Below, piece by piece: positions 7,014 to 15,167 of a DNA stretch of 64,000 nucleotides (position 1 is its first letter; each line of letters starts with the position of its first letter). The notes under the pieces were generated by a model that had not been told where the DNA came from, made no database searches, and saw only the letters and a program-made list of their open reading frames with translations. The stretch is from Mycolicibacterium porcinum. Lineage in GTDB: Bacteria > Actinomycetota > Actinomycetes > Mycobacteriales > Mycobacteriaceae. Both the position numbers and the translations under genes were made by a program. The DNA lies in the NCBI GenBank assembly GCA_002086835.1, contig MVIG01000020.1, positions 30,794-94,793 of the forward strand. Reading direction: 5' to 3'.

Positions 7014-8207
7014 ATGTTCAACGAACGCCGCCATGGGGTCGCGGCACCGGTTTCGTCCGACAGGCTCAATCGCCGACGGTTCCTCGGTGGCGGTGCAGCA
7101 GTGGCCGCGGTCGCTGTGGTGGGTCCGTCGCTGCTGGCGGCATGTGGTTCGGACGCGGGCCGCACCTCCACACCGGCCTCGGTCCCCGCAGACGACGGTC
7201 AGCCGGCCACCGGTGTCCTGCACGTCTCCAACTGGCCGCTCTACATCGCCGACGGGTTCGTCGCCGGATTCCAGAAGGCCTCGGGCCTGACGGTCGACTA
7301 CCGCGAGGACTACAACGACGACGAGGAGTGGTTCTCCAAGTTCCGGGAACCACTGTCGCGGCACCAGTCCATCGGCTGCGACCTGGTGATCCCCTCGGAA
7401 ACCATCGCCGCACGCCTGCACCGGTTGGGATGGCTCAACGACATCCGGGAATCGCGGTGGCCCAACAAGAAAAACCTCCAGCCCGGGCTTCTCGACGCGA
7501 GCATCGATCCCGGCCGGAAGTTCACTGCGCCATACATGTCGGGCATGGTCGGGATCGCCTACAACCGGGCCGCCACCGGACGTGACATCACCAAGATCGA
7601 TGACCTGTGGGACCCGGCGTTCAAGGGCAAGGTCAGCATGCTGTCCGATATCCAGGACGGGCTCGGAATGGTCATGCTGTCGCAGGGCAGCTCCCCCGAG
7701 AAACCCACCAGTGAATCCGTTCGGAAGGCCGCCGATGCGGTGCGCGAGCAGAAGGACAACGGCCAAATCCGTCGATTCACCGGCAACGACTATGCCAGTG
7801 ATCTCGCAGCAGGCAATATTGCTGTCGCACAAGCCTATTCGGGCGACATCGTGCAGCTGCAGAAAGACAATCCCGACTTGAAGTTCGTCATCCCCGATTC
7901 GGGCGGCACGCTGACACTGCAAAGCATGGTGATCCCGTATACGGCGGAGAACCAGAAGGCCGCCGAGGCCTGGATCGACTACGTCTACGACAGGCCGAAC
8001 TACGCCAAGCTCGTGGTCTTCACACGCTATATCCCGGTGCTCACGGACATGACCGACGAACTCAACAAGCTCGATCCGAGCGCCGCCGCCAACCCGCTGA
8101 TCAACCCGCCGCAGGCAACGCTCGACCGCGTGAAGCAGTGGCCCGCACTCAGCGACGAGCAGACCAAGGAGTTCACCGGCATCTACGCCGCGGTGACCGG
8201 CGGCTGA
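7014..8207 (+). CDS. Spermidine/putrescine-type ABC substrate-binding lipoprotein (PotD-like)
   Basis: A 397-residue extracytoplasmic solute-binding protein. The N-terminus has a Tat-like motif NRRRFLGG (about 19-26) and a lipobox LAAC (Cys about 44), so it is probably folded before export and lipid-anchored. The body follows the PotD/PotF fold: LHVSNWPLYIAD near the mature start, DLVIPSETI, and FTAPYMSGMVGIAYN. Likely ligands are polyamines or similar amines. No cognate permease or ATPase gene adjoins it, so it must work with components encoded elsewhere. It ends 3 bp from the convergent AraC-type regulator. Confidence 0.85.
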   Translation: MFNERRHGVAAPVSSDRLNRRRFLGGGAAVAAVAVVGPSLLAACGSDAGRTSTPASVPADDGQPATGVLHVSNWPLYIADGFVAGFQKASGLTVDYREDYNDDEEWFSKFREPLSRHQSIGCDLVIPSETIAARLHRLGWLNDIRESRWPNKKNLQPGLLDASIDPGRKFTAPYMSGMVGIAYNRAATGRDITKIDDLWDPAFKGKVSMLSDIQDGLGMVMLSQGSSPEKPTSESVRKAADAVREQKDNGQIRRFTGNDYASDLAAGNIAVAQAYSGDIVQLQKDNPDLKFVIPDSGGTLTLQSMVIPYTAENQKAAEAWIDYVYDRPNYAKLVVFTRYIPVLTDMTDELNKLDPSAAANPLINPPQATLDRVKQWPALSDEQTKEFTGIYAAVTGG

Positions 8208-8210
8208 GTT

Positions 8211-9590
8211 TCAGGGTACGAAGATCGCCTGAATCTGCAGGCCGTGCGCCGTCACCGCGTGGGCGACGACGTCGTCCACGCTGCCCCGATCGTGCATGGC
8301 GCCGTAGGTCAACCAGATCGGGACGTGGCCGGTGGCGGGCAACCGTTTCGCCAACGCATCGACCAGGGTCAGCGTGGCGGTCTTGGTGGTGAATCCCAAG
8401 ACCAAACATGCTGTGGCGTGGATCTGTTCGAAGGAGGGAAGGCCGTTGACCAGGTGGCCGTCCTCCAGGTCCGACATCTCGACTCGGATCGGCACCAGGT
8501 GAGGCCGAGCGCTCAGGTCCGCAGGCAGCGGACGTGTGGGGATCAGGTCCTGACGATGTGATCGGACGGCATCGAACAGGTCCCTCCGGGAGCCGATGTT
8601 CTTCAGCAGCAGCGGAGTGACGCTCAGCCGCGGAAGGTCCGCCGGGGAAGCCACGTGTCTCCTGTGGTCACGTACGAGCGCAGTCGTCTCGGCACCGGAG
8701 ACTTCGCCGATATCGCTGTCCCGCAGGATCTCTGGCGCACAGCGCTTCCGGTACTCCATCGGAGACTGGTGGAACCAGTCCACGAATGTCCGGGTGAAGT
8801 ATTTGACGTCCGAGAACCCGCAGGCCGCGGAGATCTCCAGCATGGTGCCGTCGGTGGTGAGCAGAAGCAGCTCGGCGCGTGACACCCGCAGAAATCCGAG
8901 CAGATCACTGAAGCTCACCGCAGCGACGTCCTTGACCAGATGCGACACATAGGATTTCGAGTAATGCAGATCCGCCGCCGTCGATTCCAGCACATCACGC
9001 CGGTCCAGGTGCTCTCGGACGAAGCCGAGGATGGTGAGAAACTTCTCGCGCTGGCCGGGCCGCGGAGCCGCCTCACGGTTGTAGTAGTTCTCCAGTGAGT
9101 AGCCCGTGCACAGCAAGCGCACCAGTTCCTCGCCCGCGCCGCGGTCCCTACCCGGCTCGGTGGCCCCGGGGTCGATGCCGCCTCCGATGAGGTCGAGCAA
9201 CATGCCCCGCATCAGCGACTCCTGACGGCGGTAACGCGGCAGGTCGAACGATTCGCAGGCGAAGATGATCTGCTGGACAAACGGATCCACCGTGCGGAAC
9301 TGGCCGAGATCGATGTGCACGATCGCGGTGACATTGTCGGCAGATCCACTCAGCAGGTGCGGATCGCCCGCGTTGATGACCGCGAAGTCGCCGGGCTCCA
9401 GCTCGAAGGTTTCGCAGCTGACCTGGACGTGCAGACCGCCCCGCAGTGTATAGGCGATTTCGACGACGTCAGGGTGCCGGTGCAGGTTGGTACGCCGGAT
9501 CGAGTGCACCCCGGTGCGCACCGCTGTGTCTGCAGCGAAGTTGACGACCGACTCGAACATCACCGTGCCGCCCGCGCGGGGCGCCTCCAT
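8211..9590 (-). CDS. AraC-family transcriptional regulator with cupin sensor and C-terminal extension
   Basis: About 459 residues. An N-terminal cupin-like ligand domain (HRHPDVVEIAYTLRGGLHV, ELEPGDFAVINAGDPH) is followed by a two-helix-turn-helix AraC domain in the middle (LHYSKSYVSHLVKDV; EISAACGFSDVKYFTRTFVDW) and about 150 further residues after the HTH. That C-terminal part resembles the beta-xylosidase-like (glycosyl hydrolase 39) extension of some AraC regulators. The frame is open further upstream; I take the ATG at 9590, with an ATG at 9560 as alternative. It lies 71 bp downstream of the amidohydrolase in the same direction, so it likely controls the permease-amidohydrolase run and perhaps the convergent PotD-like gene. 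Confidence 0.85.
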   Translation of the reverse strand: MEAPRAGGTVMFESVVNFAADTAVRTGVHSIRRTNLHRHPDVVEIAYTLRGGLHVQVSCETFELEPGDFAVINAGDPHLLSGSADNVTAIVHIDLGQFRTVDPFVQQIIFACESFDLPRYRRQESLMRGMLLDLIGGGIDPGATEPGRDRGAGEELVRLLCTGYSLENYYNREAAPRPGQREKFLTILGFVREHLDRRDVLESTAADLHYSKSYVSHLVKDVAAVSFSDLLGFLRVSRAELLLLTTDGTMLEISAACGFSDVKYFTRTFVDWFHQSPMEYRKRCAPEILRDSDIGEVSGAETTALVRDHRRHVASPADLPRLSVTPLLLKNIGSRRDLFDAVRSHRQDLIPTRPLPADLSARPHLVPIRVEMSDLEDGHLVNGLPSFEQIHATACLVLGFTTKTATLTLVDALAKRLPATGHVPIWLTYGAMHDRGSVDDVVAHAVTAHGLQIQAIFVP

Positions 9591-9661
9591 CGTCCCGGCC
9601 AGGTGCCGGGATTCTCCGGTCAGGACGACCGGAGCGCTCAGCGTAACGCCCGGACAAACCG

Positions 9662-10984
9662 CTACCAAACGAACTGACCGTTCTCCACCGTCAGCCTGCC
9701 GTCGCAAAACGTCAGGTAGATGTTCGAGGCGTCATAGATGACCATCGGATCCTCGGTCGGATCGCGCCGCAGTACCAGCAGGTCGGCGAGTTTGCCCGGC
9801 TCCACGGTGCCGAGCACATGCGACATTCCCACTGCTTCCGAACCCGTAAGCGTTGCCGCGGTGATGGCCTCGCTTGTGGTCAGCCCGTGCTGGACCAGGG
9901 CGCGGAATTCGAGCGCGCTGTATTCCCCGTACTTGGTGAGCGGCTCGTAGACGGTGTCGGATCCCAGTGCGATCTTGACCCCCGCGGCCTTGGCGGTCTG
10001 GAAGCTCTCGACCGCGCGCGTGCTGTACTCCTCGCCGAACGCCTCGTCGTGGTGGTGGTAGTGGTCGCGGTAGAGGAATGCATCGGGGCGGACCTTCGGC
10101 TGGGCAGCCTCGCCGACCGGGATGAAATCGCGGTACCAGTTGACGATCAGTTGCAGTGTGGGCACCAGAATGGTTCCTTGCCTGGCCATTTGGTGCGCGA
10201 GTTGTTCGTCGATGTCCTCGCCGTGTTCGATGGTGTCGCAGCCAGCGTCGACCGCCATCTGGATCGCCTCTCGGTTCTCGGCGTGACAGAGCACGATGGT
10301 GCCCTTCTGGCGGTGCGCCTCCTCCACCGCTGCCCGCATCTCTTCGAGCGAATAGTGCACATCGCCATTGCGGTCATGCGGCCAGTTGTCCCCACCGCTC
10401 GCCCAGATCTTGATCGCGTCGGCCCCCTCCCGGAGCAAGAAGCGCACCGCCTTGACGATCTCGTCCCGGCCGTCGGCGACCAGGCCCCACACGCCGTTCT
10501 CTCGCACGTACTCGGGGGTGAATTGGAACAGATCGGCGTGGCCGCCGGTACGGGTGAGGCCCGGCCCGCAGGCAATGACCTTGGGGCCCGGGATCTGCTG
10601 CTCGAAGAACAATCGCTTGAGGTACAGGCCGTTCCAGGAGATGTCACGGACGGTGGTGAACCCGCGCTTGAGCAGTTGCTGCGCCTCGTACACCGAGCGC
10701 ACCGCCCGCATCAGCTTCGGCTCGGCGATCACCCCCAGCTCTTGATCGTCGATCTGCGCGCGTCCGCCGGACAAGTGGACGTGGGCATCGATGAGACCCG
10801 GCATGACGTAGTGGCCGTCGAGGTCCAATTCGGTGATGTCGTCGCACCGCCGATACTGCGCCATCGGGACGACCGACTCGATGCGCCCGTCCCGGACCAC
10901 CACGGCCTGACCCGGAACCGGATCGCCGCCACGACCGTCGACGACGGTGACTGACAGTAGGGCGAAGTTGTTCTCGACGTTCAC
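9662..10984 (-). CDS. Imidazolonepropionase-like amidohydrolase (metal-dependent)
   Basis: A 440-residue cytoplasmic amidohydrolase-superfamily enzyme. Metal ligands are visible in order: DAHVHLSGG (HxH, about 66-74), the lysine stretch DAIKIWASGGDNW, LCHAEN, TIEHGEDI and LGSDTVYE. The family hydrolyses C-N bonds in cyclic imides, Xaa-Pro dipeptides or acylated amino acids. The substrate cannot be named, but the neighbours (two amino-acid/amine permeases and a PotD-like protein) suggest a modified amino acid or amine. Its GTG start overlaps the stop of the permease gene upstream (GTGA), so the two are coupled. Confidence 0.85.
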   Translation of the reverse strand: MNVENNFALLSVTVVDGRGGDPVPGQAVVVRDGRIESVVPMAQYRRCDDITELDLDGHYVMPGLIDAHVHLSGGRAQIDDQELGVIAEPKLMRAVRSVYEAQQLLKRGFTTVRDISWNGLYLKRLFFEQQIPGPKVIACGPGLTRTGGHADLFQFTPEYVRENGVWGLVADGRDEIVKAVRFLLREGADAIKIWASGGDNWPHDRNGDVHYSLEEMRAAVEEAHRQKGTIVLCHAENREAIQMAVDAGCDTIEHGEDIDEQLAHQMARQGTILVPTLQLIVNWYRDFIPVGEAAQPKVRPDAFLYRDHYHHHDEAFGEEYSTRAVESFQTAKAAGVKIALGSDTVYEPLTKYGEYSALEFRALVQHGLTTSEAITAATLTGSEAVGMSHVLGTVEPGKLADLLVLRRDPTEDPMVIYDASNIYLTFCDGRLTVENGQFVW

Positions 10985-12402
10985 GATGTACTGGCCTCCT
11001 GTAGCGGTGCGCGGTTGTGTTCAGGACCTTCACCGGTGGCGTCCTCAAGCCGCAGCGTGACCGGAGGGTTCCGGAATCCCTTGGTGGTGAAGGCGATATA
11101 GACGATGCCCAGGCCGAGCCAGCTCAGCCCCAGCAGTTTTGCCGACGCGTCGACGTTGAGCCAGAGCAGCAGGCTCACGACAACTCCGATGCCCGGCAGG
11201 ACCAGGAAGCGCAGCAGGTCTACGCCGTGGCGCCGCCGATGGCGGATGAAGTAGTGATTGATCACCGAGTAGTTGACGAGCACGAATCCGGTCAGTGCAC
11301 CGAAGCTCATCAAAGACGCAGCGCCCGCGAGGTTGTCGGCGTAGAGCACGGCGCTCAGCGCTATCAGTGAGGTCAGCACGATGTTGTTGACCGGCGTGCG
11401 GAAGCGCGGATTGAGTGTCCCGAAGAACCGCCGCGGGAGCGCGCCGTCCCGGCCCATTCCGTACAGGATGCGCGACGCGGCCGCCAGGCCGGCCATGGCG
11501 CAGATCAAGCTGGCCAGGTTGTCTGTTACCAGGAACACGGTGGACAACGCGTTTCCGCCGACCCTCGTGAGGAGCTCGAAGATACCGGCATCCGGATTGG
11601 ATATCTCGGAATAAGCGTTCGGCCAAGCGATCTGGGTGAAGTACGAGATGATCGCAAATCCGATACCCGCGGCGATCGGGACGATCATGATGGCTCGCGG
11701 CACCGTCTTGGCGGGCTCGACGGTCTCCTCAGCCATGGTGGAGACGGCGTCGAACCCGAGGAAAGACACCGCGAGGATGGAGGCCGCCAGCAGCACATTG
11801 CCCGATTCGAAGGTCTGCGGGTTGAGCAATGCGGTCGCTGAGAACAGCGTCCCGCTGCCACCGCCTCGCACCACATAGAAACCGATCAGACCGATCAACC
11901 CCACCGAGAACAGCACCTGAGCGGCGATGATCACGGTGTTTATCCGCCCGGTGACTTTGACCCCGACGATGTTCGTCCATGCGCCGAGCGCCGCAGCGGC
12001 GATCACCCATACCGCGACCGGCACGGCGGGCACGAACTCGTTCAGGTAGATGCCGACCAACAGGTAGCAGACCATCGGCAGCAGCAGATAGTCGACGAGC
12101 ATGACCCACCCGGTGAAGAACCCGAGCCATGGACTGACGGCTTTCTGTACATACGTGTACGCCGAACCGGCCACTGGAAACGCCTTGACCATATTGGCAT
12201 AGCTGTAGGCGGTGAAACACATGACGACAGTGGTGATTACGTACGCCAGGGCCATCATCCCGCCGGTGAGGCTGGTGATGATCCCGTAGTAGTTGAAGAC
12301 CACCGTCGGGGCCAGATACGCCAGCCCGAAGACCACCAGATACCGCAGGGTGAGTACCCGCTTGAGCGTTACGTCGTGCCCCCGCTGGTCTTCGTTCGCC
12401 AT
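10981..12402 (-). CDS. APC-superfamily amino acid/amine permease
   Basis: A 473-residue membrane protein with about 12 predicted helices, starting at an ATG with GGAGG 4 bp upstream. The first-helix signature FGLAYLAPTVVFNYYG and the later ILAVSFLGFDAVSTMAEE (helix 6 region, the GFE/D motif of APC carriers) place it in the amino acid-polyamine-organocation superfamily. It probably imports the amine or amino acid that the overlapping amidohydrolase processes. Expressed with the second permease upstream only if transcription passes the hairpin at 12539-12572. Confidence 0.88.
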   Translation of the reverse strand: MANEDQRGHDVTLKRVLTLRYLVVFGLAYLAPTVVFNYYGIITSLTGGMMALAYVITTVVMCFTAYSYANMVKAFPVAGSAYTYVQKAVSPWLGFFTGWVMLVDYLLLPMVCYLLVGIYLNEFVPAVPVAVWVIAAAALGAWTNIVGVKVTGRINTVIIAAQVLFSVGLIGLIGFYVVRGGGSGTLFSATALLNPQTFESGNVLLAASILAVSFLGFDAVSTMAEETVEPAKTVPRAIMIVPIAAGIGFAIISYFTQIAWPNAYSEISNPDAGIFELLTRVGGNALSTVFLVTDNLASLICAMAGLAAASRILYGMGRDGALPRRFFGTLNPRFRTPVNNIVLTSLIALSAVLYADNLAGAASLMSFGALTGFVLVNYSVINHYFIRHRRRHGVDLLRFLVLPGIGVVVSLLLWLNVDASAKLLGLSWLGLGIVYIAFTTKGFRNPPVTLRLEDATGEGPEHNRAPLQEASTS

Positions 12403-12538
12403 GTCACCTCCGCGTCGGCGTGCCTGATTTCCCGAGTTCAGGCTGGAAATCTATGGGACATCGACGCTGCCGCGACATGGCTACGGCGCTGGATCGACAT
12501 GACGATTGCGCTCGCTGCCTGCGCCCGACATCATGCGA

Positions 12539-12572
12539 ACGACGCCCCGGCGGTTGCCGGCCAGGGCGTCGT
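12539..12572 (-). terminator. Strong hairpin downstream of the second APC permease
   Basis: Stem ACGACGCCC (12539-12547) pairs with GGGCGTCGT (12564-12572), with an inner partial pairing of CGGC and GCCG. It lies 20-50 bp past the stop of the permease at 12592 and before the next permease start, with no T-run, as is usual for actinobacterial terminators. The rest of the 189-bp gap holds no gene. Confidence 0.6.
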
Positions 12573-12591
12573 CAGTCAACCTCCGGTCCGG

Positions 12592-14070
12592 TCAGGACTC
12601 CGCGTTGTCAGTGGCCTCGATCCGTTCGCCGACGGGCACGGTGATCCGATCCCGGCATTTCGTGTATACGACTGCCCCCAAGATGCCGAGGCTGACCAGT
12701 GAGATGACCATGCTCCAGTTGACGAACCACGGTTGCCCGGGCTGCGTGCGCGGCCACAGCACGTTGACGACCTCGAAGGCCAGCCAAGCGGCCGCCGCGT
12801 AGGTGACCGGTGCGCCCCAACGTCCCAGGGTGAAGGCGCCGGGAACCCAGCGCCCGGCCAGCCGGGTCAAAGCTGCGGCGAAGACGGGCACCGCGAACGC
12901 GATGTACGGACCCATCACCGAGAAGTTGACCAGAACGTTGTAGAGATCGGAGCCGGCGAACAGCAGGAACGCCGCGGCGACCACCGCCGTCAGACCGATC
13001 GCCCGGACCGGCATCCGCTCGGGACCGGCGAGCTTTGACAGCACCTCGGCACCTGGCAGGGCACGGTCGCGGGCCATCCCGTAGACGGCACGGGACACCG
13101 CCGACTGCACCGCCAGGCAGGCCGACATGAAGCCGATGACGAACATCAGCAGCAGCGGCTTGGCTATCGACGCCCCGAGCTGCGCGGTCAAGGTCGCGGA
13201 CACCGGGTCACCACTCTGCTCGGTGAGTACCGCCGACATGTCCGGGATGGCGAGGATGACCGCGGCCGCGGAGTACATCACGATGACGCCGACCAGCAGC
13301 AGCGCGAAGACGATCGCCTTGGGCACATTGCGCTCCGGGTTCTCCACTTCCTCGGCGATCGAACCGGCCGACTCGAAGCCCAGGAACGCCCAGCCCACGA
13401 AGGCCACCGCGACCAGCATCGTGCTCAACATGCTTCCGTGGCCGCCCGGGAGACCCTCGAAGAGCGTCGAGACCGGGTTGACGCGGTGGAAGAGCAACAG
13501 CACGGTGCCCAGCACGACAGAGCCGACGATCTCGCAGATGATGCTCGCGACGATCATGACCTTGAGGACCTGCCGGCCGATCATGTTGGCGGCCGTGGTG
13601 AAGCTGATGACGCCGATCGCCACCGCACTGAGCAACCACCGGTCGGGCGAGCTGACACCGAACACCTCGAGAATGAAACCCGCTGCGGCGTAGGCCATCG
13701 TGGACAGTGTCAGCGTCAGGCCCCAGATGTAGGCCCACGCCGCCGTCCAGCCCCAGGTTGTGCCTTTGGCGTGCCGTGCCCACTGGTAGACACTGCCGGC
13801 GTAGGGGAATCGGGACGCCAGCTCACCGAAGACCAACGCGACAAGCAACTGTCCGCACAGCACGATCGGGAAGGCCCAGAAGAATCGTGGCCCGGCTGCG
13901 AACAGGCCAAGCGCGAAGATCGCATACAGGGCGACGATCGGGGAGATGTCGGCGAAAGCCAGCGACAGAGCAGCCCGGAAGCTGAAGCCGCGATTGAGGA
14001 TGTCGTCGTTCTCCGCTCGGGGCGGAGCCCCCGCACCGTCGGCAATGCGCTCTGGGCTGCCAAGTACCAC
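12592..14070 (-). CDS. APC-superfamily amino acid/amine permease
   Basis: A 492-residue, 12-helix transporter of the same superfamily as its downstream neighbour but only distantly similar in sequence. Signatures are SLAFADISPIVALYAIFALG in helix 1 and FVGWAFLGFESAGSIAEEVE in helix 6. The start is a GTG with AGGAGG 6 bp upstream. Two unlike permeases next to one amidohydrolase suggest either two substrates or uptake/export exchange. Substrate unknown. Confidence 0.88.
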   Translation of the reverse strand: MVLGSPERIADGAGAPPRAENDDILNRGFSFRAALSLAFADISPIVALYAIFALGLFAAGPRFFWAFPIVLCGQLLVALVFGELASRFPYAGSVYQWARHAKGTTWGWTAAWAYIWGLTLTLSTMAYAAAGFILEVFGVSSPDRWLLSAVAIGVISFTTAANMIGRQVLKVMIVASIICEIVGSVVLGTVLLLFHRVNPVSTLFEGLPGGHGSMLSTMLVAVAFVGWAFLGFESAGSIAEEVENPERNVPKAIVFALLLVGVIVMYSAAAVILAIPDMSAVLTEQSGDPVSATLTAQLGASIAKPLLLMFVIGFMSACLAVQSAVSRAVYGMARDRALPGAEVLSKLAGPERMPVRAIGLTAVVAAAFLLFAGSDLYNVLVNFSVMGPYIAFAVPVFAAALTRLAGRWVPGAFTLGRWGAPVTYAAAAWLAFEVVNVLWPRTQPGQPWFVNWSMVISLVSLGILGAVVYTKCRDRITVPVGERIEATDNAES

Positions 14071-14300
14071 CGGTTCCTCCTTGCGGCTGAAGTTGACTCA
14101 TCCTGACGAGCGTCAAGACTCACCAACAGCCGCACTGAGGCACATCCTGCTTCGGTGATTTTGTGCGAATGTCTAACGTCGCACCGGCGACCGCCGCCGT
14201 CTCGAGCGACTTCATCGGTTCCAGGTGGGCATCCACCCGATGCCTGAAGGGGTGCTCGATCAGCGGGCGTGACCCGTGACAGATCACGCCGGTCTTTAAA
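14071..14300. other. Gene-poor stretch holding a 36-bp copy of the gap gene
   Basis: No credible gene is seen. The only recognisable content is 14187-14222, which matches 6565-6600 of the GAPDH gene at 35 of 36 positions; it would encode the conserved SSDFIG region. The match stops sharply on both sides. The rest, including the upstream region of the second permease, has no clear motif. Confidence 0.6.
14187..14222 (+). repeat. Orphan fragment of a gap gene
   Basis: GCGACCG-C-CGCCGTCTCGAGC onward equals GAPDH positions 6565-6600 with one A-to-C change. The identity covers the codons for AT-A-VSSDFIGS. It sits alone in non-coding DNA, so it is either a relic of a second gap gene or the scar of a recombination with the functional copy 7.6 kb away. 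Confidence 0.65.
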
Positions 14301-14438
14301 TCAACGCCAAGAGCTCAAGAGCTTGAGAGGGGCGGCAGCGATAAGGACCGCGAGGAGAGCCGAGAACGCCAACCCTAGGAACGCTGCCGTCATCGCTATG
14401 TACATGGCAGTCGCCAGCCGCTCGAAAACACCACTCAT
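14301..14438 (-). CDS. Small single-helix membrane protein
   Basis: A 45-residue frame starting MSGVFERLATAMYIAM with an AGAGG ribosome site 7 bp before the ATG. Residues about 12-40 form one long hydrophobic helix ending in a short basic tail (LLSSWR). I do not know its role. The good ribosome site and one clean transmembrane segment favour a real gene over chance. It is isolated in a 557-bp stretch otherwise free of genes; 14439-14627 shows nothing further. Confidence 0.5.
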   Translation of the reverse strand: MSGVFERLATAMYIAMTAAFLGLAFSALLAVLIAAAPLKLLSSWR

Positions 14439-14627
14439 GAAGCAACCTCTGCATACGAACTGACACATTCTTGCGGTGCGGTCCGTGATCGGTCCGCACA
14501 GCGCAGACTCTAGGTCGCTCGCCGGCCGGGCCCGGGTTACGCAATGTAACGAATCCGGTGAAATCGTTGACACTCTGCCATCGTGGCCGGCGCACCAACA
14601 CGTCCCGGGTGAAGGCGCCGTGCGTGG

Positions 14628-15167
14628 CTAGTTGAGGTCGATCTGTTCCGTAGTGCCCGCGGTGTCCTTCGTCGTGGTCACGTCGCGGCACTCACCGTAG
14701 AGCTCGATCGATCGATTCACGGTGCCCTTGGCTTGAGGATTGAAGACTGCAACCACATTGTTCTTGGCAAGGCTGCTGGCGTGCGTCTTGAAGTCCGTGT
14801 CCTCACCCCACCCGTTGGACTTCAACTGCTGCACCATCTGTTCGACCTCGCCGCCGGAGGCTTCGAAACTGGGCGCCAACGGGTATTTGATCCTGACCAC
14901 GCCCCGGAACGGCGCCTCATGTTGGTCATTGCAGGAGGATCGCCGGAACACCACCGCCGAGGCATCGAGTTTCAGGGTCTGCACGATCTCGCGAGCGGCG
15001 TCGACCACCTGGGCTTTGGACTGCTCGGGCGTGAGCGGGTCCGAAACCCCGTTGCTCTTGGAACTCACGGCATCACATCCTGAGGTGAGAGCGGCGACCG
15101 CCAGGCCGACCGCGATGAACAGATTCGCTCGCACGCTGACCTTTTCTCCGCGTTCATTGGCGCTCAT
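14628..15167 (-). CDS. Putative secreted lipoprotein
   Basis: About 179 residues with a signal peptide and a lipobox LTSGC (Cys about 31), so probably lipid-anchored outside the membrane. The mature part is hydrophilic with two further cysteines (SSCND and GECRD) that could form a disulfide. It overlaps the stop of the WXG/hydrolase gene by 4 bp (ATGA); a GTG 13 codons on with GGAGAAAAGG is the alternative start. Coupling to a type VII-type hydrolase suggests a partner or immunity-like role, but nothing in the sequence proves it. Confidence 0.75.
   Translation of the reverse strand: MSANERGEKVSVRANLFIAVGLAVAALTSGCDAVSSKSNGVSDPLTPEQSKAQVVDAAREIVQTLKLDASAVVFRRSSCNDQHEAPFRGVVRIKYPLAPSFEASGGEVEQMVQQLKSNGWGEDTDFKTHASSLAKNNVVAVFNPQAKGTVNRSIELYGECRDVTTTKDTAGTTEQIDLN

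Noticed and set aside
9818-10954. A 378-codon + strand frame opposite the amidohydrolase
   Set aside because: No motif, and the metal-binding residues of the amidohydrolase lie on the other strand.
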